Assembly: GCF_003931855.1 (NCBI RefSeq)
Contig: NZ_CP034248.1
Span: 3,596,001 to 3,660,000, forward strand
Direction of reading: 5' to 3'
DNA: 64,000 bases
DNA from: Paenibacillus lentus
GTDB taxonomy: Bacteria > Bacillota > Bacilli > Paenibacillales > Paenibacillaceae
Shown: positions 54,560 through 63,592 of the stretch, piece by piece
How the letters are laid out: each line of letters opens with the position of its first letter
How positions within the stretch are numbered: the stretch's first letter is position 1
Notes under the pieces: model-generated
Database searches by the model: none
Told to the model about the DNA's origin: nothing
The model's input: the letters and a program-made list of their open reading frames with translations, nothing else
Translations under genes and position numbers: made by a program

Positions 54560-55822
54560 TTATATGATTTCTTTCCGCTTGAATAAGTAGGCAAATAAAA
54601 TGATTCCCGCAACCGAGCTTAGCGCTGCACATAAGCCTATAACGCCATATCCAGCCTGCAGCCCGCGAAGCAGTCCTATTTGCGAACCGGCTCCGAAAAT
54701 GCCTTTCGTCATCTCGATAACTCCCCCGATCAGATAGTTGCCAATGACGCTGCCGACTCCCATTAACGTAACCGTGAACGTAATTGCAGTATCACTGCCC
54801 TTCGGGTATCTTCTGGCGATAAAAGCCATGACTGTTGGATAAATCATCGCAATGCCGATACCGGCGGCAGCAAATAAAAATGCCAAGTTTTCTCCACCAA
54901 AAATTGCTGCAAAAGTACACGCTGCCGATAACCCTGAGAATACAATCAAAGATAACGTAAAACCAATTTTATCGGTTATCGGCCCAAGCAATAGCCGGGC
55001 AAGCGCAAAGCATAGGAAAAAAGCAGATAACATCCCTGAAGCCGAAACCGTACTCCAGCCATAGGCTTTTTCCAAAAAGTTAACGAGCCAGCCCCCGACA
55101 GCCAGTTCGGATACGACGCCAAACGTTAAGACAAGAACCATTAACCAAATGACAGGGTCTTTCAGCAAGGTTTTTAAAGGTATACGTTCTTCATGTTCTA
55201 TGTTGTCCCCAGGAAAAGTACTGAAAAGTGCAAATACAATCGGTATGACCGACAAAAGCAGCATGACAAGATACATACCTCGCCAGTCCAGCGTATATCC
55301 GTTGATCGTAACCTTCATTAGCCCTGTCGCGATCAATGGTGCGACCGTCGAACTGAGGCCATAGAAGCCGTGGCTTAAATTCATCATCGTTCCCGTGTTT
55401 TTTACAAAGATGCGAGCACCCAGAATAGCCAGCCCGATCTCCAGCATCCCGTTCCCAATATACATTAAGAAATAAGACGCTGAAAACAAGGAATAATGCT
55501 GCGAAAAGAAAATGAATATCCCCGAGACAGCCATCGCCGCAAAAGCAGTAATCGTTACTCGTTTTATTCCCCATATCTTTGTCAGATACGCAGTAAAAGA
55601 GCAAGCAATTAAATAGCCCAGCGCATTAAGCGATAATAGAGTGCCGAGTTGAGATTCACTTAGCATAAAATCCAATTGAATACGTGGAATAGCCGGTCCC
55701 TTAATATTTTCTGAAATACCGAATATGATGAACCCGATAAATATTGTAGCCAGCTGCATCGCATATATTTTATTAAATATTCCTGATCGTTTTCCCACTC
55801 TTAGCTGCTCCTTATCTGTCAT
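54560..55822 (-). CDS. MFS transporter, sugar type (FucP-like)
   Basis: 420 residues, ATG at 55822. Twelve helices; FGISENIKGPAIPRIQLDF at the start, LGYLIACSFTAYLTKIWGIK, LAILGARIFVKNTGTMMNLSH and LSHGFYGLSSTVAPLIATG are typical of the FucP/NarK-like sugar branch. It is a distant paralogue of the MFS protein at 52 kb. Upstream on the same strand lies the remnant of a ROK regulator, so this was once a regulator-transporter pair. It now has no intact local regulator. Confidence 0.87.
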   Translation of the reverse strand: MTDKEQLRVGKRSGIFNKIYAMQLATIFIGFIIFGISENIKGPAIPRIQLDFMLSESQLGTLLSLNALGYLIACSFTAYLTKIWGIKRVTITAFAAMAVSGIFIFFSQHYSLFSASYFLMYIGNGMLEIGLAILGARIFVKNTGTMMNLSHGFYGLSSTVAPLIATGLMKVTINGYTLDWRGMYLVMLLLSVIPIVFALFSTFPGDNIEHEERIPLKTLLKDPVIWLMVLVLTFGVVSELAVGGWLVNFLEKAYGWSTVSASGMLSAFFLCFALARLLLGPITDKIGFTLSLIVFSGLSAACTFAAIFGGENLAFLFAAAGIGIAMIYPTVMAFIARRYPKGSDTAITFTVTLMGVGSVIGNYLIGGVIEMTKGIFGAGSQIGLLRGLQAGYGVIGLCAALSSVAGIILFAYLFKRKEII

Positions 55823-55828
55823 CTTTTT

Positions 55829-56161
55829 TCAATGACTCGTAGGTGATAAGTTAGACTCTCCAGCGAACTTCGTGTTACCGGAGAGAATTTGGCCGTTTAC
55901 GATAAATCCAGCACCAGGAAAATGGTTTTTTGGAAACGTGACCACAGCAATTCTTTTTTCTTCCTCAAAGTTTTGTAGATGGTAAAATCCGTAGACCGTC
56001 ATATTCATATCGTTTTCAACAATTTTGCGAAATCGAAGCCGATCAACAACTACGAATCCTAGACATTCTTTCGTTGTTTTGGAATTTCCTAATATGAGCA
56101 TTTTGCATAATTCCCTATTTGAGAATTGAATAGCAGAACCTAGACCTAGTTGGTGGTGCAT
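55829..56161 (-). pseudogene. Internal fragment of a ROK-family gene next to an insertion sequence
   Basis: The readable part is RKIVENDMNMTVYGFYHLQN, VVTFPKNHFPGAGFIVNGQI and GNTKFAGESNLSP, i.e. the middle of a ROK domain. The N-terminal HTH half and the C-terminal third are missing. The insertion sequence begins ~20 bp upstream, and the other side of it carries no matching 5' half. An ATG at 56161 gives a 110-residue peptide of no expected function. Confidence 0.75.
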
Positions 56162-56179
56162 TTTCAGCTAAATCCACTC

Positions 56180-57510
56180 GGTTTTCAAAAATGGGCAGAC
56201 CTGCAGAATTTTCTGCGCATTCAAAATTTTAAGCAGCGACTTTTCTGTATTTCTGAGCCATTGCCAGGGCAGAAGCCAGCAATACAATTGCATTTAAATA
56301 TTGGTGAGTTATGACTTTCTCTATGCCCCAAACATGCATGGCGTCTGCGGTCAAATAGGTTTTCATTCGGGAGTTGCAGCGTTCTACACTCGTTCTTTCT
56401 TTGTAAAGTTCTTGCCAACGTTTCGTGTTCCGGTGCGGACTTGAATAACGGCGCAAATCGCTTTTTGTATCAACCTTGAGCACCATTCCATAGTTGGAAG
56501 ATGAACAGGCTGCCATCCCCAGCGGACAATCCACCTTGCCGGTCGCATGGGGACACCGGAATTTCAGGTGATCGCCATCTACTCCCCAGTATGTCATGGC
56601 AAAACCCATGGAGCAGCAAGGTGTACCGTTAGATGTTATACCTGCAGGCGGTTCCTTCTCATTGCGAAGATTCATCGGGATAATCGCTTGCGCTTTGAGC
56701 TTCCGTGCCGCTTCATAGTTTTTAAGTTGGTCATACCCAGCATCAAACACAAAGAACTTCACTTTCGCATCGGCAGCCACTTGTTCCATAAGAGCGGGTG
56801 CCAGATCACCGTCATTGACATGAGCCGGTGTAACCGAGAGGGCCAGGGGCAGTTCGCTAGCGGTGTCGACAGCAAGATGAAGCTTATAGCCGAACCACTT
56901 GACCTTGTTACCAAAGGAGTCAAACTTCGCGCCCCAGTTGGCATTCCCCGTCAGCTCACTTTTGCGCTTCGGCTGTTTCTTCTCGTAGGCATGGATCGCT
57001 GCGCTGTCCATCGCCACGTGACTTCCATCGATGATTCCTTCCTGCTTACAGCGTGTGACGAGATCCTCAAACAGACGTTTTGCCAATCCCTTATTCGTTA
57101 GCTCAGTGAAAACGCGGCTTAATGTGGCGATTGATGGAGCTTTTCGATCAAGCCTAAGTCCGCATTGGTAACGGAAACGAAGATCCATATCCAGACGACG
57201 ATGCAAGCCGCTAAATGTATCCATGTTCTCCAGTGGCGCTGCAAGCAATGCGCGAAGGATCCCTTGTCGACAGTGCCCTTCGGCACCTCGGGGTGAATGA
57301 CTTCTCAATTCTTTAGCATATGGCCGTAAGTCCAGGGCGCTGAAGAAGATAGGCAAACGGTCTTTAAATTCAAGTTTTTGAAGTTCTTCAAAGGAAAATA
57401 GACTTTCTTGTAGAATATACATAGTGACTTCTCCCCCTTGGGTTTTCTGGTTTAGTCACTTGAAAACTTCTCCAAGTTGGGGTGAAGTCCTTTTTTTATG
57501 TTTGAAAACC
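56180..57510 (-). mobile_element. DDE-transposase insertion sequence, ~1.33 kb
   Basis: Ends are proposed from a 10-bp perfect terminal inverted repeat, GGTTTTCAAA at 56180-56189 and TTTGAAAACC at 57501-57510. The flanks show no target-site duplication, and the disrupted ROK gene does not continue on the right side, so an adjacent deletion is likely. Confidence 0.7.
56229..57422 (-). CDS. IS4/IS5-type DDE transposase
   Basis: 397 residues, ATG at 57422 with GGGGGAGAAG upstream. N-terminal helical domain, then AMDSAAIHAYEKKQ (first D), FDAGYDQLKNYEAA (second D) and KERTSVERCNSRMKTYLTAD (E, with the Y/R-rich spacing of IS4-like enzymes). It carries a cysteine-containing insertion (CPHATGKVDCPLGMAAC). 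The catalytic triad is present, so the gene looks functional. I did not assign the exact IS family. Confidence 0.88.
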   Translation of the reverse strand: MYILQESLFSFEELQKLEFKDRLPIFFSALDLRPYAKELRSHSPRGAEGHCRQGILRALLAAPLENMDTFSGLHRRLDMDLRFRYQCGLRLDRKAPSIATLSRVFTELTNKGLAKRLFEDLVTRCKQEGIIDGSHVAMDSAAIHAYEKKQPKRKSELTGNANWGAKFDSFGNKVKWFGYKLHLAVDTASELPLALSVTPAHVNDGDLAPALMEQVAADAKVKFFVFDAGYDQLKNYEAARKLKAQAIIPMNLRNEKEPPAGITSNGTPCCSMGFAMTYWGVDGDHLKFRCPHATGKVDCPLGMAACSSSNYGMVLKVDTKSDLRRYSSPHRNTKRWQELYKERTSVERCNSRMKTYLTADAMHVWGIEKVITHQYLNAIVLLASALAMAQKYRKVAA

Positions 57511-57615
57511 TTTGTCTAGCAAGGGCTCAGGTTAATGCAAAATGCTCAATATAAGAACTCGTGAGCTTTTCCCATGAACAAGCTTCGATGGCTCGAATGA
57601 CTGTCAGAGAGTAAA

Positions 57616-57642
57616 AACCCAGTCCACTTATTGGACTGGGTT
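57616..57642. terminator. Terminator of the uppP gene
   Basis: AACCCAGTCCA / TGGACTGGGTT, 11 perfect pairs with a CTTAT loop. Confidence 0.9.
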
Positions 57643-57646
57643 GAGC

Positions 57647-58462
57647 CTAAAAGAAAATAAGCAATAACGTGCCAACTAAAAAACAATAATACGTAAAATA
57701 AATGAGCTTGCCTTTTTTCATAATTCCCATAAACCATTTCATAGCGAAATAGGTCATGAACAGTGTCGCAAGAAAGGCCGCAATATATGGAATTGCCAGT
57801 TCGCCTTTATTGGGTTCATTTATAAAATCAGAAAACCCGAGCACGACACCGCCAAGACTTACTGGAATATAGAGCATGAAGGCAAAACGTAGTGCTGTAT
57901 CCTGTTTAATGCCGCTAGCAATAGCGGAAATAATGGTAGCTCCTGAGCGGCTAATGCCCGGTGTAAGTGCGACGGCCTGCCCTAAGCCAACTAAAATAGC
58001 ATCCTTAAGCGTCATATCCGCCTCGCCTTTCGTGCCTTTCATATTCCGGATTAAAAATAAGGCAGCACCTGTAACAAATAGCATGATTGCAATGGTCGTC
58101 ATACTTACACTATCTGCAATAAAATCCTTTAGAAGCACTCCAAGACCAGCTGCTGGAATCGTACCGATGATGATGTACAGCACAAACCGGAAATCGCTTT
58201 TGTAGCGCGTATCCTTTGTTTGCAAATAGCGGAATGAATTTGTGATTAAGCGAAGGATGTCCTCTCGATAGATCCAGAGTACGGCGAGTAATGAAGCGGT
58301 ATTCGTTAAAATCGCAAATGTGAATCCCTGTTCGCCTAGACCTAAAATCTGACTTGCAATCATCACATGTCCACTAGACGATACTGGAATTGGTTCCGTA
58401 AAGCCTTGCACAAGCCCAATCACAATCATTTTTAAAATAAATAAAATATCGATCTCTCCCAT
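57647..58462 (-). CDS. uppP: Undecaprenyl-diphosphate phosphatase
   Basis: 271 residues, ATG at 58462 behind GGAGGGCTT. Membrane protein with about eight helices. The two active-site blocks are GFTEPIPVSSSGHVMIA and LTPGISRSGATIISAIAS (the conserved glutamate, serines and arginine). It recycles the lipid carrier for peptidoglycan and wall polymer synthesis, and extra copies confer bacitracin tolerance. Monocistronic and divergent from the ArsR gene. Confidence 0.95.
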   Translation of the reverse strand: MGEIDILFILKMIVIGLVQGFTEPIPVSSSGHVMIASQILGLGEQGFTFAILTNTASLLAVLWIYREDILRLITNSFRYLQTKDTRYKSDFRFVLYIIIGTIPAAGLGVLLKDFIADSVSMTTIAIMLFVTGAALFLIRNMKGTKGEADMTLKDAILVGLGQAVALTPGISRSGATIISAIASGIKQDTALRFAFMLYIPVSLGGVVLGFSDFINEPNKGELAIPYIAAFLATLFMTYFAMKWFMGIMKKGKLIYFTYYCFLVGTLLLIFF

Positions 58463-58770
58463 AAGCCCTCCATCTTTACAGTTCTATCTTGATTTTAGTA
58501 CTACTCTTTCTATTTTACAAAAAGTATAAAAAAAATCGTTCGATTAATCATACAAAATTATCAGCGAAGTGACAATATCGTCACCTACGAACTTGATCGA
58601 TGGCGGCTACCGCAACCGTTCTAAATAAGTGGTTAAAGCCTTCTTAAACCACGCTTATTAAAGTAAGAAAGATTTAACTTGCTTATCCGCGGTGCATTAG
58701 ATATTATGCAAATATAACAATCCGTTTAAAAGTTTAAACATTTGATCCATACAAGTGAGGTTAGCCATAT
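58463..58770. other. Intergenic region with a stray copy of the repeat-locus motif
   Basis: 58612-58629 reads GCAACCGTTCTAAATAAG, close to the end of the 193-bp repeat at 45.6 kb. The following AATAAGTGGTTAA / TTAAACCACGCTTATT (58624-58661) is an imperfect inverted repeat. Divergent promoters for uppP and the ArsR gene must also lie here. No gene seen. Confidence 0.5.
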
Positions 58771-59073
58771 ATGGGAAAAGAAGCTCTGAACATTTTTCGG
58801 CAATGCCTTCCTGTTCTTCAAACCTTAAGCGATGCGCACCGTCAGGATATCTTGCTCCTGCTTTCCGAAAACGGCAGTCTGACCGTGAATGAAATAACGG
58901 AGCGAATGACACTGTCGCGGCCAGCCATTTCCCACCATCTTAAGCAGCTCAAAAACGCTGGCGTGGTTCAGGTCGAACAACAGGGCACACAGCGTTATTA
59001 TTCATTGTCCCTGGAAAAGTCGGTATTGTTGTTAAAGCAATTATTAACGACACTGGAACGGGATTGCTTATAA
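58771..59073 (+). CDS. ArsR-family winged-helix regulator
   Basis: 100 residues, ATG at 58771. ArsR-type HTH: LSDAHRQDILLLLSENGSL, then MTLSRPAISHHLKQLKNAGV and the wing VEQQGTQRYYSLSL. No metal-binding cysteine pair (ELCVCDL-type) is seen, so it is probably not a metal sensor. The downstream aldehyde dehydrogenase gene starts 15 bp after its stop on the same strand, so they form an operon and the regulator likely controls both. Confidence 0.9.
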   Translation: MGKEALNIFRQCLPVLQTLSDAHRQDILLLLSENGSLTVNEITERMTLSRPAISHHLKQLKNAGVVQVEQQGTQRYYSLSLEKSVLLLKQLLTTLERDCL

Positions 59074-59088
59074 ATGAGGAGGTATCCG

Positions 59089-60480
59089 ATGGATAATATA
59101 ACGTCGAATCAGGTCGATCAAATTCTGCAAGCACATCGCCGATATTTTCACAATGGTAACACGCGAAGCATTTCTTTTCGCCTGGAACAGCTAAAAAAGT
59201 TGTCCGATGCGATCAAGCGCCATGAACAAACTTTGCTCTCCGCACTCTACAAAGACTTACGCAAAAGCGAATTCGAAGCTTATACAACGGAAATTGGATA
59301 TACGCAAAGCAGTCTCCGCTATACGATGAAGCAATTACGGAAATGGGCAAAGCCGCAAAAAGTAAGGACCCCCTTCTATCATGTTGGTTCCAAAAGCTAT
59401 ATGTACAAGGAACCTTATGGGATCATCCTCATTATCGGGCCGTTCAATTATCCGTTCCAATTGTTGATCGAGCCGCTGATCGGGGCGATTGCTGCAGGAA
59501 ACTGCGTCGTTTTAAAGCCTTCCGAGAATACGCCTACCGTTGCAGCCGCCGTCAAACAGCTGATTCAGGAAACGTTCGATGAGGATTACATTCGTGTGAT
59601 TGAAGGTGAACGAGATACAACCTCGGCTTTAATACACGCTCCCTTTGACTATATCTTTTTTACAGGAAGCGTACCTGTGGGGAGAATTGTTATGGAGGCA
59701 GCTGCTAAAAATCTCGTTCCTGTCACGCTCGAGCTTGGGGGCAAAAGCCCTGTCATTGTAGAGAGGACGGCGGATATCAGCGCTGCAGCAAAAAAAATTA
59801 TATGGGGAAAGATGATTAACACCGGCCAAACCTGCATAGCTCCCGACTATGTACTAGCACACTCGGATATTAAAGATGAATTCATCGAAAAGATGAAAGA
59901 AGCCATCACATCCTTCTATGGCTCGGATGCCAGTCAGAGCAGCGATTATGGCCGCATCGTAAATGGACGTCAATTCGATCGATTAGCTGCGATTCTAGAA
60001 AAAGATCAAGAAAACGTTATCTGGGGCGGCAAAACAGACAGGGAAGATCTTTATATCGAACCAACCCTCCTTCATACAACTTCCTGGTCGGATGCGGCGA
60101 TGCAGGAAGAAATCTTTGGTCCGATCTTACCCATTATGGGTTTTGAACAATTAGAGGATGCGATTCAGATGATCATTTCCCGTCCCAAACCACTGGGGCT
60201 ATATTTATTTACGAATGATAAAAGTGTCGAAAATGAAGTTCTTACCCGTGTCTCTTTTGGAGGCGGCTGTATCAATGACACAATCACGCATGTAGCCAAT
60301 CCCCATTTGCCGTTTGGAGGCGTTGGGGAGGCAGGTATTGGCGCTTACCATGGAAAATTCAGCTTTGACCTGTTCTCCCACACCAAAAGCATTATGAAAA
60401 AAAGTACCAAGTTTGACATGAACATTTTGTTCCCGCCTTACGGCGATAACGTGAAATGGATCAGAAAACTATTGCGTTAA
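59089..60480 (+). CDS. Class 3 aldehyde dehydrogenase
   Basis: 463 residues from ATG at 59089, preceded by GAGGAGG (59077-59083). NAD(P)-dependent ALDH3-type: GIILIIGPFNYPFQLLIEPL, FFTGSVPVGRIVMEAAA, catalytic glutamate in PVTLELGGKSPVIV, and nucleophile cysteine in MINTGQTCIAPDYVL. The C-terminal NPHLPFGGVGEAGIGAYHGK is usual. Family members oxidise medium- and long-chain or aromatic aldehydes. Stop overlaps by a few bases the stop of the converging GNAT gene. Confidence 0.93.
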   Translation: MDNITSNQVDQILQAHRRYFHNGNTRSISFRLEQLKKLSDAIKRHEQTLLSALYKDLRKSEFEAYTTEIGYTQSSLRYTMKQLRKWAKPQKVRTPFYHVGSKSYMYKEPYGIILIIGPFNYPFQLLIEPLIGAIAAGNCVVLKPSENTPTVAAAVKQLIQETFDEDYIRVIEGERDTTSALIHAPFDYIFFTGSVPVGRIVMEAAAKNLVPVTLELGGKSPVIVERTADISAAAKKIIWGKMINTGQTCIAPDYVLAHSDIKDEFIEKMKEAITSFYGSDASQSSDYGRIVNGRQFDRLAAILEKDQENVIWGGKTDREDLYIEPTLLHTTSWSDAAMQEEIFGPILPIMGFEQLEDAIQMIISRPKPLGLYLFTNDKSVENEVLTRVSFGGGCINDTITHVANPHLPFGGVGEAGIGAYHGKFSFDLFSHTKSIMKKSTKFDMNILFPPYGDNVKWIRKLLR

Positions 60481-60974
60481 ATTTCTTTCTCCATGACGTA
60501 ATCATCCATCACAAACCCGTTTCCGATGTCAGCTACTTGGGTTCGGATGGTCTTAAAGCCTTTTTTCTCATACACCGCGATTGTAGAGGCGTTATGCCGG
60601 TTTACCGTAAGCCAGATGGCATCTAAATTGCGGTTACGGCAAATATCAACCAGCTGTTCCATCGCCTGACTGGCATAACCTTTACCACGGTGTTCTTGTA
60701 GAATATAAAATTTACTTAGAAACAACTTACTCTTGTCTTGCTTGATTCCTAAATAACCAATAGGGTAATCTTGGATAGTCATGAAATAATATTCATATCC
60801 CTGATTCGTTATTTGATCCGTCAATGCCGGGATCGATTGAAATTTCTCTACCATATACTCGATTTGTTCTTTAGAAATAATAGAGACAAAATACTCGTAC
60901 CAAATCTCCGATGCCAGCTGGGCCAAAGACGCTATATCGTTCTCGGAATCGATTTTCGTTAAAGACAGCCGCAT
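60477..60974 (-). CDS. GNAT N-acetyltransferase
   Basis: 165 residues, ATG at 60974 behind GGAGGGG. Motif A: LSKFYILQEHRGKGYASQAM, followed by LDAIWLTVNRHNASTIAVYE and KKGFKTIR. N-terminal ASEIWYEYFVSIISKEQIEY resembles the PaiA/YncA branch, which includes polyamine acetyltransferases; substrate uncertain. Converges on the ALDH gene with a 4-nt overlap. Confidence 0.9.
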   Translation of the reverse strand: MRLSLTKIDSENDIASLAQLASEIWYEYFVSIISKEQIEYMVEKFQSIPALTDQITNQGYEYYFMTIQDYPIGYLGIKQDKSKLFLSKFYILQEHRGKGYASQAMEQLVDICRNRNLDAIWLTVNRHNASTIAVYEKKGFKTIRTQVADIGNGFVMDDYVMEKEI

Positions 60975-61053
60975 ATAAACCCCTCCAATTTCATTTTTAT
61001 TCTAATCGATCCGAGAACCTTTGACAATAAAATCTAGGCAGCCGCTTATAACT

Positions 61054-62220
61054 CTATGACTCAACAGGAAACCAGCCGAGACTGACACATTTCCCTAAAT
61101 CCCAGCTATCCCAACCGATCCAGCCCGGTTCATTTACCGTATCCAGGAGCAATTTATAATTCCAATAGAAATGGCCGCTGCCTTGCTTCCAAGCCTCTAA
61201 CTGCGCTTTCGCCAACTGGCTGTAAAATTCTTTTTTATGATCAGCGCTTAGTTTATCCTCCTTAGATTCGAGGCCATGAACGGGAGATAAGCCTCCTGCT
61301 GTATCGGTACCGCAGCCATAGGAGTTAAACAGACTCCATTCTCCGCAGATCACCGGGAAATACTGCTGCATTTCCGCGATATCTTTCGCAAAATGATTGT
61401 GAATGTACTCGGTATATCCCTCAATGGATTGCTCACAACCGGTGATTTCAGCCATCATTAGGTATTGGTGCGTGTCAAGAACAACATTTTTAAATTCCTC
61501 TTCTCGCATGAAATCCTTCCATGCTTTTAGTTCAAAGCCATCATGAATTACAATATACTTCTCTTCTGGAAGGTACCGGCGCATTCTCCGATAGGCCTCC
61601 ACATAGAATTCTCGCAGAAAATCCAATGAAATCGGTGCACTGCCCGCAGCCAGCTCTGGATCGACCGGCTTGTAACGCTCTTGAACGCCGATCAAATCCC
61701 AGATGCGTTCCGTTATGGGTTCATTGAGGACGCCGATTCCCCAGAGACTCTTATTCTGGCCGTATCGTTCCGATAGCTTCTCTAAAAGCTTCAGCGTAAA
61801 TTCAACGCTCTCAGGCTGCTGAGCCCATTTGCACACACCTGAAATCCCGCCATTATCAAAACCATTTTGGCTTCCAGGCACCGTATGTAATTCGATTAGC
61901 ACCTGAAGCCCATACTTCTCAGCCCATAAAAAAGCCTTATCCAGCTCATCCACGCAGCCTATAAATGGAGGACAGTCTCCCATGACGAAATAAGGAACTG
62001 GGATACGAACGGCATTCAGTCCAAAAGATTTGATGGCAGCAAAATCTCGTTCTGTAATATATTCCTGACGATGTACTTTAATCCGAGCTTCATAGACTTC
62101 TTTGGAAAGCTGAGTAGGCAAATAATACTCATCCGCCGCGGTTGTGCCTTCAAATAGACCAGGACTCATCCACTTTTCCAGTACCAGCCAATTTCCAAGA
62201 TTAACTCCTTTAATATACAT
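61054..62220 (-). CDS. GH5-family exo-beta-1,3-glucanase-like enzyme
   Basis: About 388 residues; ATG at 62220 is favoured because GGGTGG is six bases upstream (ATG at 62226 is possible). GH5_9-like (alpha/beta)8 barrel: IKGVNLGNWLVLEKWMSP, FGLNAVRIPVPYFVMG, the acid/base glutamate in GIGVLNEPI, VVLDTHQYLMM and the nucleophile glutamate in VICGEWSLFNSYG. No signal peptide, so the enzyme probably acts on imported oligosaccharides, complementing the secreted laminarinase. Divergent from an AraC regulator. Confidence 0.9.
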   Translation of the reverse strand: MYIKGVNLGNWLVLEKWMSPGLFEGTTAADEYYLPTQLSKEVYEARIKVHRQEYITERDFAAIKSFGLNAVRIPVPYFVMGDCPPFIGCVDELDKAFLWAEKYGLQVLIELHTVPGSQNGFDNGGISGVCKWAQQPESVEFTLKLLEKLSERYGQNKSLWGIGVLNEPITERIWDLIGVQERYKPVDPELAAGSAPISLDFLREFYVEAYRRMRRYLPEEKYIVIHDGFELKAWKDFMREEEFKNVVLDTHQYLMMAEITGCEQSIEGYTEYIHNHFAKDIAEMQQYFPVICGEWSLFNSYGCGTDTAGGLSPVHGLESKEDKLSADHKKEFYSQLAKAQLEAWKQGSGHFYWNYKLLLDTVNEPGWIGWDSWDLGKCVSLGWFPVES

Positions 62221-62383
62221 CTTCATCCACCCTTTTCTGCTCTCATATTTGTAAGCTCAGGAATAGTGTATGGCAAAGACCAAACATCTTATATCACTTT
62301 TTACGCTTTTATATCATATAAGTCAGAAATGATGCGTTGTTTTTGATATACTGTTACTAGAGAGGAAAGGATTTGATCGTATA

Positions 62384-63577
62384 ATGAATACGCTTTATTT
62401 AATGCAGTATATCGCTAACCTATTAAATACGAATGTATATAAATATACACTCGAGGGCATTCCTCTTGAGCAGACTTCTTCCCACCAAGATGGTCTCACG
62501 AAGCCTGCTGTGTTGGAGAGCTTTTTGCTGGAGGCCTGTTCCCAGGACATTCCGATTATTTTAGCTGCTGACAAACATCAACGTATATATTGCGCGGTCA
62601 CTATTCCAAAGTTCATTTTTCTGGTAGGTCCAGTATATGTAAAAACCCCTCTAAGATTTCTTCACCACTTACCGATGTCCGATGGGAATTCAGAAGCAAC
62701 TGTACCTGTATCAGAATGCGACCTCGATTCGTTGGTTCAAGCTTTGCTATTACTGCGAAATTTATTTTGCAAAGTACCCTTGAACGAGAATGTAGTATTC
62801 AGTCATAATTTTATTGAAGCTCAGATGAACCAGAACGCAAAAAAGCATTTCTCCGACCTGATATTTCAGAATCAGGAAGCTGGAGAAATGCATAACCCTT
62901 ATGATCAGGAAGTCCGAGAATTCAACAGTATTCGAAATGGCGACATCAAACAGTTAGAGCAAAGCTGGCGGGAACATTTTAATGGTCAGTATGGTGTTCT
63001 CGCTAAGGACGAGCTCCGCGCGATCAAAAACATCTGTATTGTCGTCATCACATTGGCCAGCCGCGCAGCGATCGAAGGCGGCGTATCACCAGAGATCGCC
63101 TACTCTCTTAGTGATAGTTACATCTATCAAATCGAAGAATTATCCGACCCCCAGACGATAACTTATTTGTGCCGCGAAGCCGAATATGAATACACCCAGA
63201 TGGTTCAGGACATCAAAAAGCAGAAGCGAAATCAGACATCTAAGAACAGTAACCATCCTCGAATCAGTCAGTGCAAGGATTATATTTTTAAGCATCTTCA
63301 TGAGAAAATATATATAAAAGATATCGCCGCAGCATTAAATACGAACGCCAATTATTTGGCAGAGCTATTTATCCGCAGTGAAGGAATCAGCATTAGCAGC
63401 TTCATTATTCAGGAGAAGGTGAACTTAGCCAAGAATCTTCTGGTCTACTCCAAGTACTCCTACAGTGAAATTGCGGCTAATCTAGCTTTCTGTTCTCAAA
63501 GTCACTTTGGCAAGCATTTTAAAGAGGTGACCAACCTTACGCCAAAACAGTATCGCGAAGCTTTTGGGGTCAGATAA
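62384..63577 (+). CDS. AraC-family regulator divergent from the GH5 gene
   Basis: 397 residues, ATG at 62384. The N-terminal ~280 residues are not a recognised sensor. They contain YLMQYIANLLNTNVYKY near the start and an internal segment FNSIRNGDIKQLEQSWREHF resembling YSIRK-type cytoplasmic AraC regulators of Paenibacillus. C-terminal AraC HTH: IYIKDIAAALNTNANYLAEL and YSEIAANLAFCSQSHFGKHF. Likely controls the GH5 gene in response to a glucan-derived sugar. Confidence 0.88.
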   Translation: MNTLYLMQYIANLLNTNVYKYTLEGIPLEQTSSHQDGLTKPAVLESFLLEACSQDIPIILAADKHQRIYCAVTIPKFIFLVGPVYVKTPLRFLHHLPMSDGNSEATVPVSECDLDSLVQALLLLRNLFCKVPLNENVVFSHNFIEAQMNQNAKKHFSDLIFQNQEAGEMHNPYDQEVREFNSIRNGDIKQLEQSWREHFNGQYGVLAKDELRAIKNICIVVITLASRAAIEGGVSPEIAYSLSDSYIYQIEELSDPQTITYLCREAEYEYTQMVQDIKKQKRNQTSKNSNHPRISQCKDYIFKHLHEKIYIKDIAAALNTNANYLAELFIRSEGISISSFIIQEKVNLAKNLLVYSKYSYSEIAANLAFCSQSHFGKHFKEVTNLTPKQYREAFGVR

Positions 63578-63592
63578 CAACCGGTGTTCTGT

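Noticed and set aside
57546..57737. Small gene overlapping the end of uppP
   Set aside because: It runs through the uppP terminator in another frame and has no start signal.
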